Position numbers and translations under genes: made by a program. From Tremella fuciformis (Eukaryota > Basidiomycota > Tremellomycetes > Tremellales > Tremellaceae): DNA of 64,000 nt. Under the pieces are notes generated by a model. It ran no database searches. It saw nothing but the letters and a program-made list of their open reading frames with translations, and was not told where the DNA came from. Below, in pieces: positions 22,416 through 35,728 of this stretch (its first letter is position 1; each line of letters begins with the position of its first letter). The stretch spans positions 1,612,001-1,676,000 of the forward strand of contig CP136493.1 of NCBI GenBank assembly GCA_032768795.1, in the 5' to 3' direction.

Positions 22416-23009
22416 ATGAACGCCCACGCGCAAGGCAGCGCGTCGTTCCACTCGCTCCCCACCATCCCCGAATCACCCTCGCACATTTCGCGCTCGCTCT
22501 CTGCGTCCAGCATCCCCAGCCTGCCCAGCAGCAGCACCAGCGGCCACGGCAGCCGGAACGGCTCGAGCCCCACATCGTCCTGCTCGTCCGAAGAGCCCGA
22601 GGACCTGCCCAACTTTGACGGCGTCTACTCGCCCCCTGCTTCGCCCAAACCCAAGGCCAAGCCTCTCCCATCTACCTCCCCTTCCCTCACCCCGACAGGC
22701 ATCTCGGGCATCGCGCCGCCCATCTCTGCCCACCCGTACGCACGACCATCCACTACTCGCCGCCAGACCGTCCCGCGCGGTCTATCGCCACTGGCCCCTC
22801 TCTCCTCGCTGCCCCTTGGCCAGGGCGTCCTGCCGAAGAGCCAGAGCCTCGCGAGGACCGTGCTGAACCGCCACGATGCGCCGCATGCCGGGCTGGGCCT
22901 CGGCGCAAGTGGCAAGAAGGGCAAGACCAAGTTGATCGTCGCGACAAAACCGTTCAAGACGACCTTCGAGCTGGGTCTCACGGCCAGCGAGTTTGCGCGC
23001 AAAGCGTAG
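22416..23009 (+). CDS. Ser/Pro-rich hypothetical protein
   Basis: An uninterrupted 197-residue frame starts at ATG 22416. It is strongly biased to Ser and Pro (PESPSHISRSLSASSIPSLP), so the first 150 residues are probably disordered. The last 40 residues are different: basic GKKGKTKL followed by FKTTFELGLTASEFARKA, which looks like a short conserved module. No known domain, signal or membrane segment. The codon bias favours C-ending codons like neighbouring genes, supporting a real gene. Confidence 0.65.
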   Translation: MNAHAQGSASFHSLPTIPESPSHISRSLSASSIPSLPSSSTSGHGSRNGSSPTSSCSSEEPEDLPNFDGVYSPPASPKPKAKPLPSTSPSLTPTGISGIAPPISAHPYARPSTTRRQTVPRGLSPLAPLSSLPLGQGVLPKSQSLARTVLNRHDAPHAGLGLGASGKKGKTKLIVATKPFKTTFELGLTASEFARKA

Positions 23010-23273
23010 GCGCTCAAAGTCGACCCGATAGCAAGCATACGCACAGGATGGGCGGCATGTAAGAGGACAGCAGTTCAAGTACAATACAACATGTAGATAC
23101 TCTTCATTCTTCAATTCAGGTAATTTACTAGCATAGCCACGCGACTGCTCAACCATGTTTGTAGACAAGTACGTACCGCATGTATACTCATGCTTGGGAT
23201 TGGATACATGGCTATGTGCAGTGCATGATGATGAGATGGAAATGCTAAAGTGTCAATGATATACTGGCCACGC

Positions 23274-25039
23274 TCAATCCTCTGCCTCCTCGTCGCTGTC
23301 CTCGCCATGCAGTGCCCTCAACTCCTCGACACCCCACTCGCTGCCTTCCGACTTTTCCGCAAATAGCGCTCCACCAGCCGCCTTGATTGTCTCCCACCCA
23401 GCTTCTCCACCGACAGGCGTACGCTCAATCTCTCTTCGCGGATACTGAGTGACGATCCTAAAGTCGGAAGGAGGCTCAAAGTCCACAGGTGGGGAGTCGG
23501 GGTCATCCTCTTCGTCTTCATTTGAGGGAATGAGCAGTGTCTCTGCCCATACGAAAAGGACCTCGGTGCCCGCACTTGGCTCGAATTGTCGCATATGCCG
23601 TTCCGCACCGAGTGGGGTCCGTAAAGCAACCCTGATCGGACCTTGCGACGGGGGCAGGAGATGCTTTCGCGCGTACCGACGCCACTGAATTCGCTTCGCC
23701 TTGTCCTCTACAATCCGCTGCGCTTCGCGCGCTTCCCTCTCTTTGCGAACTCGCTCGGCCGCTTCCGCCTGGCGCTGGGCCTGCATCTTTTCGCGGTCCT
23801 TGCGCTCGGCCTCGCGGAAAGCGCGGTCCTGCTCTTCCCGCAGATGCCGAGATTCCTCAATGGCAGCCCGCTCCCGGCGTAGTCTCCCAAGGTAGGCCGA
23901 TGTGCGGGGCAGTACTGAATTGGTGAGCGTCTGTAAGACGGCGCTGGACGAGGTGGTGGTGGAGGGCGGGCCCTGTAGAGTCGTGAGAATGGATAGGTGT
24001 GGGGCGGATGATCCTGCTGCAGGCGGAAGGAGCGAGACGAACGTCAGGGACGGGAAGGTTGTGGTAAGAAGTGTTTGAGAGACTGAAATGAGCTCGGCAG
24101 ATGGATCGAGCTGGTGCACGAACCCTGGTAGCCCTCCCGCGAGCGGACGTCTGCACCCCACACCATGACCTCCTTCTCACGCAGCGCGCGGACCAGCTCG
24201 CTGTCGCACAAGACATCCTTCTTGAACTCTTCATCGTCTTCGTGCTCCCCACAAGTCAAAATCACAACTCCCACTTTGCCTTGTCTCCTGACATCGGTGA
24301 GGAACTCGCGATACGGGCCGACCCAGAAATCCGGAAGGGTGCCGGCGGTATGCGAGCAGCCGGTAAAGGTCTCGAGATCTCGCACATAGTGCAACGATGC
24401 GGTCGTAGGATCTTGCTTCACGCGCAGAGGAGGACGAGAGGACGAGGGAGGCAGTAGAAAGGCCGGTAGGCGGGGCAGGAGCGATAGTGGCAGGAATGTC
24501 CGGACTACACGTCAGCGAGGCCCCTATACATAGGTAGACACGACTCGCTGAAGAAATACCATGCGCCAGAGACAGCGCCGAGGATGGCCTGGATGGGAAA
24601 AGTGATCACGCTCCAGAGACTCAGTCCCGTGTTGGTCACGGCAGACCGCCTTGGACGTGAACCGGAGAGGCGCCGTGCCCCGGGGGGCGGACCGATGTCG
24701 GTCAGCCGGTCGTCAACCTCGAATCGCTCTATTCGGTCCGGCGAGCGTTTCAAGTTGGTATAGCTCGACTGGCGCGACGGGCCGGCAGACGAGGACGAAC
24801 CATGGCCCCCGGTGGCATCCTCGACTGCGCCGGTCCCGGACATAGAGAAGATCTGCTCGACGGTGCGCTGGCGTTCAGCGCCGGGACGTGGCCGCTGGCC
24901 CTTCGGGCCGACTCACCTGGACATCGTAACCGCTCTCTCGGAGCAGACGCTCGTCTCGCTCCTTCTGAGCCGGCGTCGAGGATGCAGTGATGGCCCATAG
25001 CTGCTGGAGGGCCTCCTCCTGCTCCTCTGTCCTCGCCAT
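23274..25039 (-). CDS. UAS/UBX-domain protein, Ubx2/Ubx3/FAF2-like ERAD factor
   Basis: Exons are 25039-24917, 24852-about 24549, 24504-24124 and 24082-23274, about 538 residues. The second donor is uncertain: GC donor at 24548 gives a 44-nt intron, GTCTAC at 24539 gives 35 nt. In order: UBA-like helix bundle (residues 1-45), a hydrophobic hairpin (LSLWSVITFPIQAILG), a thioredoxin-like UAS domain (PDFWVGPYREFL...VVILTCGEHEDDEEFKKDVL...EGYQVSQTL), a charged coiled coil (about 70 residues, REEQDRAFREAERKDREK), and a C-terminal UBX domain (IRVALRTPLGAERHMRQF). This is the layout of ER- and lipid-droplet proteins that recruit Cdc48/p97. It shares a 506-bp divergent promoter with the NMNAT gene. 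Confidence 0.9.
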
Positions 25040-25545
25040 GGTCGCAGAGGCAGTCTTGTGACGTGTTGTAGAGTGTAGCTCGGGGGTAAGCGGTGGTTCG
25101 GGGTGTTCAGGGGCAAAGTCTATACACCGGGGAAAGCGACTGAGCGATTCAACCGGTCAAATTACTAAAAGAGGCAATTTCCGATGTAAGATGGCGAAAG
25201 CGACTGCCTGGGTATTCCGGATATGTAGAACAGAGAGAGAGAGAGAGAGGAAAAAGAAAGCCAAGGTCGGGTTCACCCCGCACCAAGCACCACAGCCCCC
25301 CCTCAACATCCCGAGACTGCTCGTGCGAGTCGACTCGTAGGCGACTGTGCACACGACACGATACTACTTCAGATATACTCGAGCAGGAAAACGAGGCAAC
25401 AGTGTCTTACACATACACCTCGGCCGATATCGGATACTTCTGGCCCCCTCTGCCCCACATTCTTGGGCAGGCGCACGAGAGCGTGACCGACTGGATCGTC
25501 ACCGGCCTCACTCCTACACGTACTTGAGGACGGCGACAGCGCTCC
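25040..25545. promoter_or_regulatory. Shared divergent promoter region
   Basis: This is the 506 bp between the UBX gene start (25039, minus) and the NMNAT gene start (25546, plus). It contains a GA dinucleotide run at about 25232-25250. No other feature is recognised. Confidence 0.5.
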
Positions 25546-27279
25546 ATGAGTGGCGCTGGTGGCAGGATGGCGGCCAACGGGTTCAAGTCGCCCGCGCCGG
25601 TGTTGCCGGCCATGGGCCTGCATTCGTTCCACAATGACTCGTGAGGCCCCGCATCCGCACACCCAGCATGCTTCTTCAGCACTGACGACAGACCTCCCTT
25701 CGCCGCTGCAGCTGCTGAGCCTCCGACCGACCCGGAGTACTTCAACCTCGACCAGGCGCATCAGCCACACTCGCGCGAGGCCTCATCCGGCAGAGGCACC
25801 AACACCGTCTCCCTGTCCACATCCCCCGGTCCGCTCTCCCCTTCCACCGCGTCGTCATCGGCCGCCATGCCCATCCCCCAACGCGGCTTCCATCCGACTT
25901 TCCCCCCCGGATCGCTCAGTCGCGAGAACGACAAGAGTCAGAGTCAGGACGACCATCTCTCGTCGTCGCGCTCCAGGCGGCTCGTTTCAGGTTACCTCTT
26001 TGGCAACCCCCCCTCGCCCGTCGGGCAGAGTCCCACCCGCGCAATGAGCAACGACCGGAATCCCACCCCGCCCAATGGGGGAGCCGACTCGCCGCCCCTG
26101 TCGGACATTCACCGCGAGGAGCCGTTCAAGCCTCTGCACGAGAAGATGGAGGCTTTGGATATCGGCGAAACGTCCACGCGGAATAGCACCAACTCGTTGA
26201 CTCGGAAGATCAGTTCCAAGTCGCGAGACCGCGAGATTGGCTATGATGCCCTAACGGGGTTGAATGACGGCGAAGCAGATCTGGATGAGAGGGCACCGCC
26301 GCCAGACGAGTGGGGGACCGAGGAGTATCTTCGTGGGGAGGTTGGCACGAATTACCGCTTCCCAAGACATCGTCTAAGGACGAGGATGAAGGGTGAGTGG
26401 AGCACTCGCACATGGACCCAAGGCTGATCGTAGACGAATCGAAGATTCCAATCGTCATCGGTAAGCCAAACTACTCACCTTTGCTTGGTGCGTGCTCATG
26501 AGCAGTCGCGTGTGGTTCATTCTCCCCTCCTACTTATCTCCATCTACGAATGTTCGAAATGGCCAAAGACGAGATAGTCGAGTCGGGCACGTACGAGATC
26601 ATGGCCGGGTACTATTCGCCAGTGTCGTCACATTACAAAAAGTCGGGTCTAGCTCCGGCTCTGCACCGAGTACGGATGTGCGAGCTCGCTGTTGAGCACA
26701 CCTCGACATGGCTCATGGTCGATCCATGGGAGGCCGGACAGCCCGAGTATCAGCGTACCGCCGTGGTGCTAGACCATTTTGACGAGATGCTCAACGGGGG
26801 CGAGACCGGCGAGGGAGGGCTCATCATGAGCGACGGCAAGAAGAGGCGGTACAAGATCATGCTGCTTGCGGGAGGAGATCTGATTGAGAGTTTCGGTGAA
26901 CCGGGGGTGTGGTCAGAGCCAGATGTAGGTCGCATCTTTATGCTATGAGAAGTTGGCTGACCCCTTAGTTGCATATCATTCTTGGACGATTCGGTTGTCT
27001 GATCGTCGAGCGGGCGGGCTCGGACGTTTGGGCCTTCCTTCTTTCACACGACATTTTGTACCATCACAGGTGGGTCAGTCAACCAGAGACGAAGCTCACA
27101 GCAGACGCAACGTCATTGTCATCAAGCAACTCATCTACAACGATATTTCATCCACCAAAGTGCGGCTGTTTGTGCGGAGAGGCATGTCCATCAAGTATCT
27201 GCTGCCCAACTCGGTCATTCAATACATCTATGACAACAAATTGTACCGGTTCGAGGACAAAAAGGCTATCAAGCAGTGA
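25546..27279 (+). CDS. NMA1: Nicotinamide mononucleotide adenylyltransferase
   Basis: Joins NMN (or nicotinate mononucleotide) and ATP to NAD(+). Exons are 25546-25640, 25692-26392, 26434-26460 (27 nt), 26506-26924, 26969-27069 and 27105-27279, giving 505 residues. ATG 25567 is an in-frame alternative start. The catalytic part begins about residue 265: IVIVACGSFSPPTYLHLRMFEMA (the GxFxPx[T/H] nucleotide-binding motif), then GYYSPVSSHYKKSGL, LMVDPWEA, LAGGDLIESFGEPGVW and ISSTKVRLFVRRGMSIKYLLP (the ISSTxxR motif). The N-terminal 260 residues are Ser/Pro-rich and probably disordered, unusually long for the family. The last intron is only 35 nt. Confidence 0.95.
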
Positions 27280-27357
27280 TGCTGGGAGGGTGTGTACTAG
27301 AGACTAGATGCTGTGTGATGCTTTATGCCATGTAATCCTGCCTGTCGTCCACTGTCC

Positions 27358-28299
27358 TCATCTCCTGGCGAGATAGATACCGAGCAGACCGGCGATCGCT
27401 GCCCCAGTGACAAATCCTCCAACACCCGACCAGACTTCCGGCCCCAACTGCAGTCTAGTCCGCCGCAGTCCCACGTCCCGCGGCCCCAGGACCTTGCCCG
27501 TATCCCACCCTTCGTCCAGCACCCTCTGCCTAACCTGCGCATCACGCAAGTCGGCCATCTCGTCGAGGGTCCACGCGTCGCACGTCGCCTTCATCCACTC
27601 CATCCGGCGCTTGCTCAGCTCGCCGCCCACCCCAGGCGCCCGCGCGCGCAGCTCCTTCCTGAGACTGCCGACGCCGCTGATCGCCTCCTCCAAGTTGGGC
27701 GGCAAGGCCTTGACGAGCATGTCGCGGAGCATGACGCCAATCTTCGGCCCCTGCCCCTGCGTGCTCACCATGAGCTGCATCGGGCCCCGCCGCGCCTGCG
27801 CCCCAAAGTAAAAGTCGCACTGCGGCGGCACGTCCGCGACGTTTACCGTCACGCGCTGGGCGCGGCACAGCTCGCACACCTCGAGCGAGAGCGCGTTGTC
27901 GTCGATCGCAGTGAGCACCATCGCAAAGTCCTCCACGCGCACTGCGTCCTGCCGCCCGGCGTAAGGGCGGGACAGCCACTGTATGTCGTCTCCATTGGTG
28001 CGCAAGCGCTGCTGGATCTCGGGGCAGACGGTCGGTGAGATCAGGGTGATGTGCGCGCCTGCTTCGAGCAGAAAGTAGAGGCGAGAGGCGGCGACCGCTC
28101 CACCGCCGATGAGGAGTACGCGCCGGCCTTCGAGTCGGAAGGCGATCAGGAGCGAGGCGCCTTTGACGATGGGAGGCAACTGCGATGAGTATGAGTCTGT
28201 GTGACGGAGCCGCCAAAGGCGCACATTGTCATCCATCGACGTTTCCTCGGCAGCTCCAGCTGGGCCTACAGAAGCCCGAGAAGAAGTGGCCTGGCTCAT
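27358..28299 (-). CDS. MET8: Siroheme synthase, Met8-like dehydrogenase/ferrochelatase
   Basis: Oxidises precorrin-2 with NAD+ to sirohydrochlorin and inserts iron to give siroheme, the sulfite reductase cofactor. The frame gives 313 residues from ATG 28299 (MSQATSS); ATG 28371 is an alternative, and the frame cannot start earlier because the tRNA begins at 28463. An NAD-binding loop RRVLLIGGGAVAASR, LISPTVCPEI and PQCDFYFGAQARRGPMQLMVSTQGQGPKIG are clear Met8 signatures. A frame-neutral 45-nt segment at 28224-28180 has intron ends (GTGCGC...GCAG) and may be spliced out. The C-terminus ends in a hydrophobic stretch (GFVTGAAIAGLLGIYLARR), possibly a membrane tail. Confidence 0.92.
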   Translation of the reverse strand: MSQATSSRASVGPAGAAEETSMDDNVRLWRLRHTDSYSSQLPPIVKGASLLIAFRLEGRRVLLIGGGAVAASRLYFLLEAGAHITLISPTVCPEIQQRLRTNGDDIQWLSRPYAGRQDAVRVEDFAMVLTAIDDNALSLEVCELCRAQRVTVNVADVPPQCDFYFGAQARRGPMQLMVSTQGQGPKIGVMLRDMLVKALPPNLEEAISGVGSLRKELRARAPGVGGELSKRRMEWMKATCDAWTLDEMADLRDAQVRQRVLDEGWDTGKVLGPRDVGLRRTRLQLGPEVWSGVGGFVTGAAIAGLLGIYLARR

Positions 28300-28462
28300 C
28301 TTTACGCTTGCAGACGAAGGAGAATAGTGCTTCGTCGCCAAAATCGTTCCTCCAAAGTGCTCCTCTCCCATTGCAAGAGACTCAGCTCTGAAATTGCTTG
28401 AGCTGCTTAGATTCGTGGTGACGTTACAGTCATATAGCGTCAAAATCAAAAAGCGCCGATTC

Positions 28463-28547
28463 GACACTGTAGGAAAGTGGTTAATCCGTGTGCTTCAGGC
28501 GAGTCCGCACATCCTCACGGGCGTGGGTTCGAGTCCCACCGGTGTCA
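28463..28547 (+). tRNA. tRNA-Leu(CAG) with a 6-nt intron
   Basis: Acceptor arms GACACTG and CGGTGTC pair (28463-28469 with 28540-28546), with A73 at 28547 as expected for Leu. D stem GGA/TCC, T arm GTGGG TTCGAGT CCCAC, and an 11-nt variable arm (class II). The anticodon stem TGTGC/GCACA encloses 13 nt with CAG at 28496-28498; removing six bases after G37 (about 28500-28505) leaves a normal 7-nt loop. A and B boxes are good and TTTT follows at 28553. Confidence 0.85.
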
Positions 28548-28653
28548 AGCCGTTTTAAACAGCGAAACTACACTTTTTTCTCCCTCTGCGCAAGCTCCAT
28601 GAAGATGCTATGCATGAATCACGCCTCCTGCTCGACGGACAAAAATAAGACCA

Positions 28654-28693
28654 ACGACTTAACGACTTAACGACATGACGACATGACGACTTG
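28654..28693 (+). repeat. Tandem 8-bp repeat
   Basis: Five units of the type ACGACTTA/ACGACATG/ACGACTTG stand head to tail between the tRNA and the 3' end of the NAPE-PLD-like gene. Confidence 0.8.
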
Positions 28694-28780
28694 ATGATCA
28701 GACGAACTCTTGTACATATAATGAGATCGGGGAAACGACTTTCATGACCATAGAGCGAAGATATCCAGACAGATGCAACT

Positions 28781-30562
28781 CTAATCTACTGTCATGGTGT
28801 GCCCAACAGGGAGAACTGTGAACGCCTCTTGTGCGACTGCCAGCTTCTCTCTTGCCAGTGCCAAGTCTACGGGTGGTTTGTTGTCTGGCGTCAGCGCTAC
28901 ACCCGGCAGTCAACATCTGCTGGTACTCACATGCCTCGTCGCTCATGAGCCAGGTGCCCCAGTGGACACCCACTGCACGCTTGATGCCCATCTGAAGGGC
29001 CATTCGTACGGCTCCTTCTGGATCCGTATGTTGGAGGTGCATGTGCCAGCGGGGCTCATACGAGCCGATCGGGATGGCCGCGAGGTCTATAGGTCCCAAG
29101 ACGCGTCCGACAGCTGTAAACAAGGTGGGAGAAAACCCAGTATCACCGAGGTGAATAAACGACTTGGGTTTTGGAGAATGGGAGCGAACGTGAAAGCCGG
29201 CCCAGAGTGTGGCGTTGGTATCTTTCGGCGAGCGGGCCGACCAATGCTGATTGTCAACTCTCATCGTGGCCTTAGTGACCGACTGACCATGAGTGGTATT
29301 GCTGTAACGGTGAAATGCTTGTCTTGCTTATTTGTCCTGCGCAGGGTATGCTGGCTCTCCTGCCACCAGCTGCCGGGTGAGCTTTGACACTACGTGGATT
29401 ATGCGGTCTCACTCCAGTTCGGTGACCCGAGTGATGCCGTATTCGCGCAAGAAGGGTCCGACACCTATGGGAACGATCCACTCGCAGCTGTCGCCAAGCT
29501 CTTTGACAGCTTCTGGGTCGAGGTGATCAAAGTGGCTGATTGTCAGCTCATGGATCATCAGAGAGAGAGCTGACTTGTGGGATACGAGTACGACATCGAC
29601 GCGTTTCAGCTCATCGAGCGTACAGGGCGACGGTCGTAAACGCTGAGGCGCAAGGCGGGATGGGAGGGTGCGCTCGGACAACGCGGGATCGGTGAGAATG
29701 GCAAGGTTGTCGAGCGTGACATACGAAGTTGACTGGCCAAGCTGACCATCAGCTGATACTGCTGCGACGCGGCCCAAAGCTGACCCAAGTCAATGTCAGC
29801 TTGTCCGTCACCTCGACGTCATCCTGCCTGCGGGCCTGCGAGGGCGTCTCCCTCGCTTTGCCCTTCTCCGCCGAGGACAGGGGTGTCGAAAGACCTGATG
29901 ATTCTGCTGTCTGAGGACCACTGGACGGGAAGAGCAGGGAAAAGTCGGGTCTCTCGATGGGGAGGTCGGGTATAGGCCGCTCCGGAGGTACGCCACTGGA
30001 AATAAGCCAGATTCACCTGAGACACGCCTGCTCACCCGTTGTAGAACATCTTGAGCGTCAAAGTCGAGAGTACGATCTTCCAGAGCGCCCATTCCTGTCA
30101 TGTGAGCGAGGGCGAGCTCAACTCCATGTGGAGCTTACCCATGCGCCCTGCTCCCTCCATTCGACATAAGGATTCCAGAATCGCCCTGCGTAACGTAGAC
30201 TGGCAAATCTGGAAGGTAAGATCAACGCTTCTCATCCACTGAAATGCTCACCTCTTCCTCAGCGCATCTTTCTCCTCCTCGGTGGCCGGCTTGGACGGGT
30301 CGTATCCGCCAGGTATACCGTCCAGGCTTCTTTGTAGGATGTTGATCCTTTCACGTATGTGAGAGCGTCGAATGGTGTCGGTGTAAGCTGAGGATCAGCA
30401 AAGGTCGCTGGGGCGGCGGATAGCCAGGCATTGATGAAGAATCTGTGGGCAAAGAGAGGTGTCAGAAACGGACGCACCGTAGTATACCAACCATCCAGAT
30501 GTCCACGCCACGGGCAGGGCGACCACCGCCCTACGCCACGTCCAGTAGCCTGCCTGGAACAT
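28781..30562 (-). CDS. NAPE-PLD-like metallo-beta-lactamase phospholipase (Fmp30-like)
   Basis: Predicted to hydrolyse N-acylphosphatidylethanolamine to N-acylethanolamine and phosphatidate. Ten exons: 30562-30478, 30387-30252, 30208-30139, 30094-30036, 29995-29785, 29741-29575, 29535-29413, 29369-29288, 29246-28931 and 28884-28781, giving 450 residues. A membrane segment (AVVALPVAWTSGWLVYY) lies near the N-terminus. Then come RFWNPYVEWREQGAWEWALWK, TWLGQSTSYV, ILTDPALSER, the metal site SHNHFDHLD, HWSARSPKDTNATLWAGF, HLGDTGFSP and AIPIGSYEPRWHM...HTDPEGAVRM...GVHWGTW, all hallmarks of the family. Yeast Fmp30 is an inner mitochondrial membrane protein; the location here is inferred. All introns but the first (90 nt) are 39-46 nt. 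Confidence 0.92.
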
Positions 30563-30964
30563 GGCGAGCTAACCTGGAGTGCGCAGATGAGCGAGGATGA
30601 AGGAACGCGGCGAATCGATGCTATTCCGATGCCATATGAGCAGGTACGACAGCCAGAAACACAAGAATGAAAGCACAAAGACAAACGCAGACAACGCAAC
30701 CAGCATGCGTTTTCAGAAATCTCGTTGATCGCGCCCAGATCGACGTCATCCCGAGTGGCGAATTTCTCGCACGTGGCCTGAACTCTACAAACGTTTGCGT
30801 ACAGCAAGCAGGAGATGCATGGGGGGATGTGTCTATACAGCGTACACGGCTCTCCCATGCGCCGGTCGCAATGATATCTAGAACCTCGGAGGGTATGTGG
30901 ACGAGGCGGAAAGGTCAGTACAGGCGAGAACGACAATGGGTCAGAGGTGTCGAACAGATGGCGA
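30563..30964. other. Intergenic region
   Basis: This separates two minus-strand genes and holds the promoter of the NAPE-PLD-like gene and the 3' end of DBP2. Nothing else is seen. Confidence 0.5.
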
Positions 30965-33655
<2,691 letters not shown>

Positions 33656-33935
33656 TTTATCTGTTCTGTTGCGAAAGAGAGAGTGTCGTGGATGTATCTG
33701 AGCCTGTAGCAGGCCGAAAGTGTGCAAAGAATGTGTTTCTACCTTTCGATACGAAGGTAATGAACGAGACGCGGACAAAGGAATCGAGGCAAAAAAGAGC
33801 AAAAAAGCTGGCAGCCGAGGCCCCTCTCGCCCGACCAACGGCGTTTCGGTAATATCGACGATTGGCGGGGTCGCCACTCAGGCACGGTCAATTGAGAACC
33901 GTTTCCATCTCGACTTCAAACGTATCTTGAACAGG

Positions 33936-35186
33936 ATGGACGGGCTGCTGGCGGAGATCAACTCCAAGAGAAAGGCTCTGACAGATGATGGCGCCGGTCC
34001 GTCGAAGAGATATGTGCGAAGAGGAGAGGTCGAAGCTGCGAGGGAAGAGGAAGAGCGGAAGCGACGAGCGGAAGAGGAGGCGGCTCGCAACGAGTCCAGA
34101 GCGTCCCAGATGAGGCATGAGGTAAGGCCTCAGATCCTGTTCCGCGGCCCCTACTCTGACTCTTAGGCTGATGCAGCTCGTACGACCGCGCTGGCACGTA
34201 TGGCCGCTTCGCCAACTCCTGCTCGAGGCACGCCCGAACCATCAATGAGTCCCGCTGCGACGACCGACGCAGAAACGAAAGAGACATTCAACATCTCTGC
34301 CGAAGACTGCATACGACGTCTACGGGCACATGGTCAGCCCATACGGCTATTTGGAGAAACAGATAGAGATCGAAGACAGCGATTGAAGAAGTTCGAGCTG
34401 CTGGACGAGCGGGACAAGTCGCAGACGGACTTCAAGAAAGCTATGGACGTCATGAAGGTGCAGATGACCGAGAAGGACGTGGAGAAGCGTGCGAGGGCAG
34501 CGCAGGCCCTGAAAGCGGCTGAAGAGGCTGCGGGCGGGGCAAACGAGCCGGAGGGAAAGAACAAGAACTTTGTGGATCTACCGCTGATCGACTTGTCGCT
34601 CGTCAAAAAGGATATGAACAAGCTGCATCCGCAGATCTATTGGGCGTTCAAGGTGAGGTTGAGCGTAGGAGGCACCCTTCAGGTGGGCTGTGCTGATCAT
34701 GTAGGCCCTTCTGCGAGAATGGGGAGAGTGGCTCGACGACCGCCCGGACGATGTGAAAAATACGGCCACAGGTCGCAACGCTGCGGCCGCACAGATTCAG
34801 TCTGGGCAGAATATGAAACCTCTCTTCAAACAGCTTCGTAATCGCGACCTCCCGCCCGACATTGTTCGCAACCTGGCCGAGGTCATACACTACATGCAAC
34901 AGCGACAATATCAGAAAGCCAACGATGCGTATTTGCGAATGTCTATCGGCAACGCGGCATGGCCCATCGGTGTGACGAGTGTCGGTATTCATGAGCGATC
35001 GGCAGAGCAGAAGATCTATCAGGACAAGGTCGGACATGTCTTGAACGACGAGACGACCCGTCGTTGGATTCAGGGTGTAAAGAGGTGAGCAGAATGTGGC
35101 GGGCATACGGTCAAGCTGATGATAGACTGGTGACGTTCAATCAGACTGTGCGGCCGCCAAAAGACAATGCTCACTTCTTCGGATGA
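33936..35186 (+). CDS. PRP18: Pre-mRNA splicing factor Prp18
   Basis: Second-step spliceosome factor that, with Slu7, helps dock the 3' splice site. Exons are 33936-34121, 34167-34652, 34705-35084 and 35126-35186, giving 370 residues. The start MDGLLAEINSKRK matches the usual N-terminal helix. A charged coiled coil follows (EAAREEEERKRRAEEEAA), then the Prp18-interacting motif region ISAEDCIRRLRAHGQPIRLFGETDRDRRQRL, and the C-terminal five-helix domain with MKPLFKQLRNRDLPPDI and the conserved loop YLRMSIGNAAWPIGVTSVGIHERSA. Starts 280 bp from the divergent DBP2 gene. Confidence 0.96.
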
Positions 35187-35315
35187 ACCAGCGAGCGCCA
35201 TGTTTGTGGGGTTTTCGTGTTGTACACCTAGGTATATGCATGGTACTGCTACAACAAGGTCGACCAAAGATCCCAGACTAATGCGATAGACGGTAGATAG
35301 CGTGTGCCGAGGGTC

Positions 35316-35728
35316 TCACATGACTGCCATGTCAGCTAACTACAGACGGCGCTCAGGAAAGCTGACCAGTGCAGCAGCCCCGCTCGACCGGGGCATACGG
35401 GTCTTCCCCTTTCCTCGGCGGCCCCCAGAGGGATGGCAGCTAAGAGTCAGCTCTTCCGTAGAGACGTTTCAGCAACCGACGTACCAGAGGATCTTTGGTC
35501 GAGGTGCAGAATTTGATCAGGCTGCCCAAGCGTCAGCTATATTCCTTTGTGAACTTCGAGAATGGCACGGCCGAAACGCTCTAGGACGGGGGATACTCAC
35601 CTAGTCGACGCCTCACTAATGCGCACTCGAGGCCGAGCGAGGTCTTCCCGTAGTCGCTGATTGTGTTCTGTGAGCCGCCGAAGCTTGAGCTCGGCCATGG
35701 ACTGCTTATGCGGCCGCGGGGCGGTCAT
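35316..35728 (-). CDS. Heterotrimeric G-protein gamma subunit
   Basis: Membrane-anchored partner of G beta in pheromone or nutrient signalling. Exons are 35728-35601, 35521-35485, 35439-35367 and 35323-35316, giving 81 residues. [20 protein letters not shown] forms the coiled coil that pairs with G beta; [25 protein letters not shown] is the conserved central segment; the protein ends GCCTVM, a CaaX farnesylation box preceded by a second Cys that can be palmitoylated, as in fungal Ste18-type gammas. The last exon carries only the end of the CaaX box. The start is the first suitable ATG, close to the normal family length. Confidence 0.93.

Noticed and set aside
27325..28038. 237-codon plus-strand frame opposite MET8
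   Set aside because: It is a shadow produced by GC-rich third positions of MET8; the minus strand carries all family motifs.
28654..28693. Telomere-like or CRISPR-like repeat
   Set aside because: It has only five imperfect 8-bp units without spacers; a simple microsatellite.
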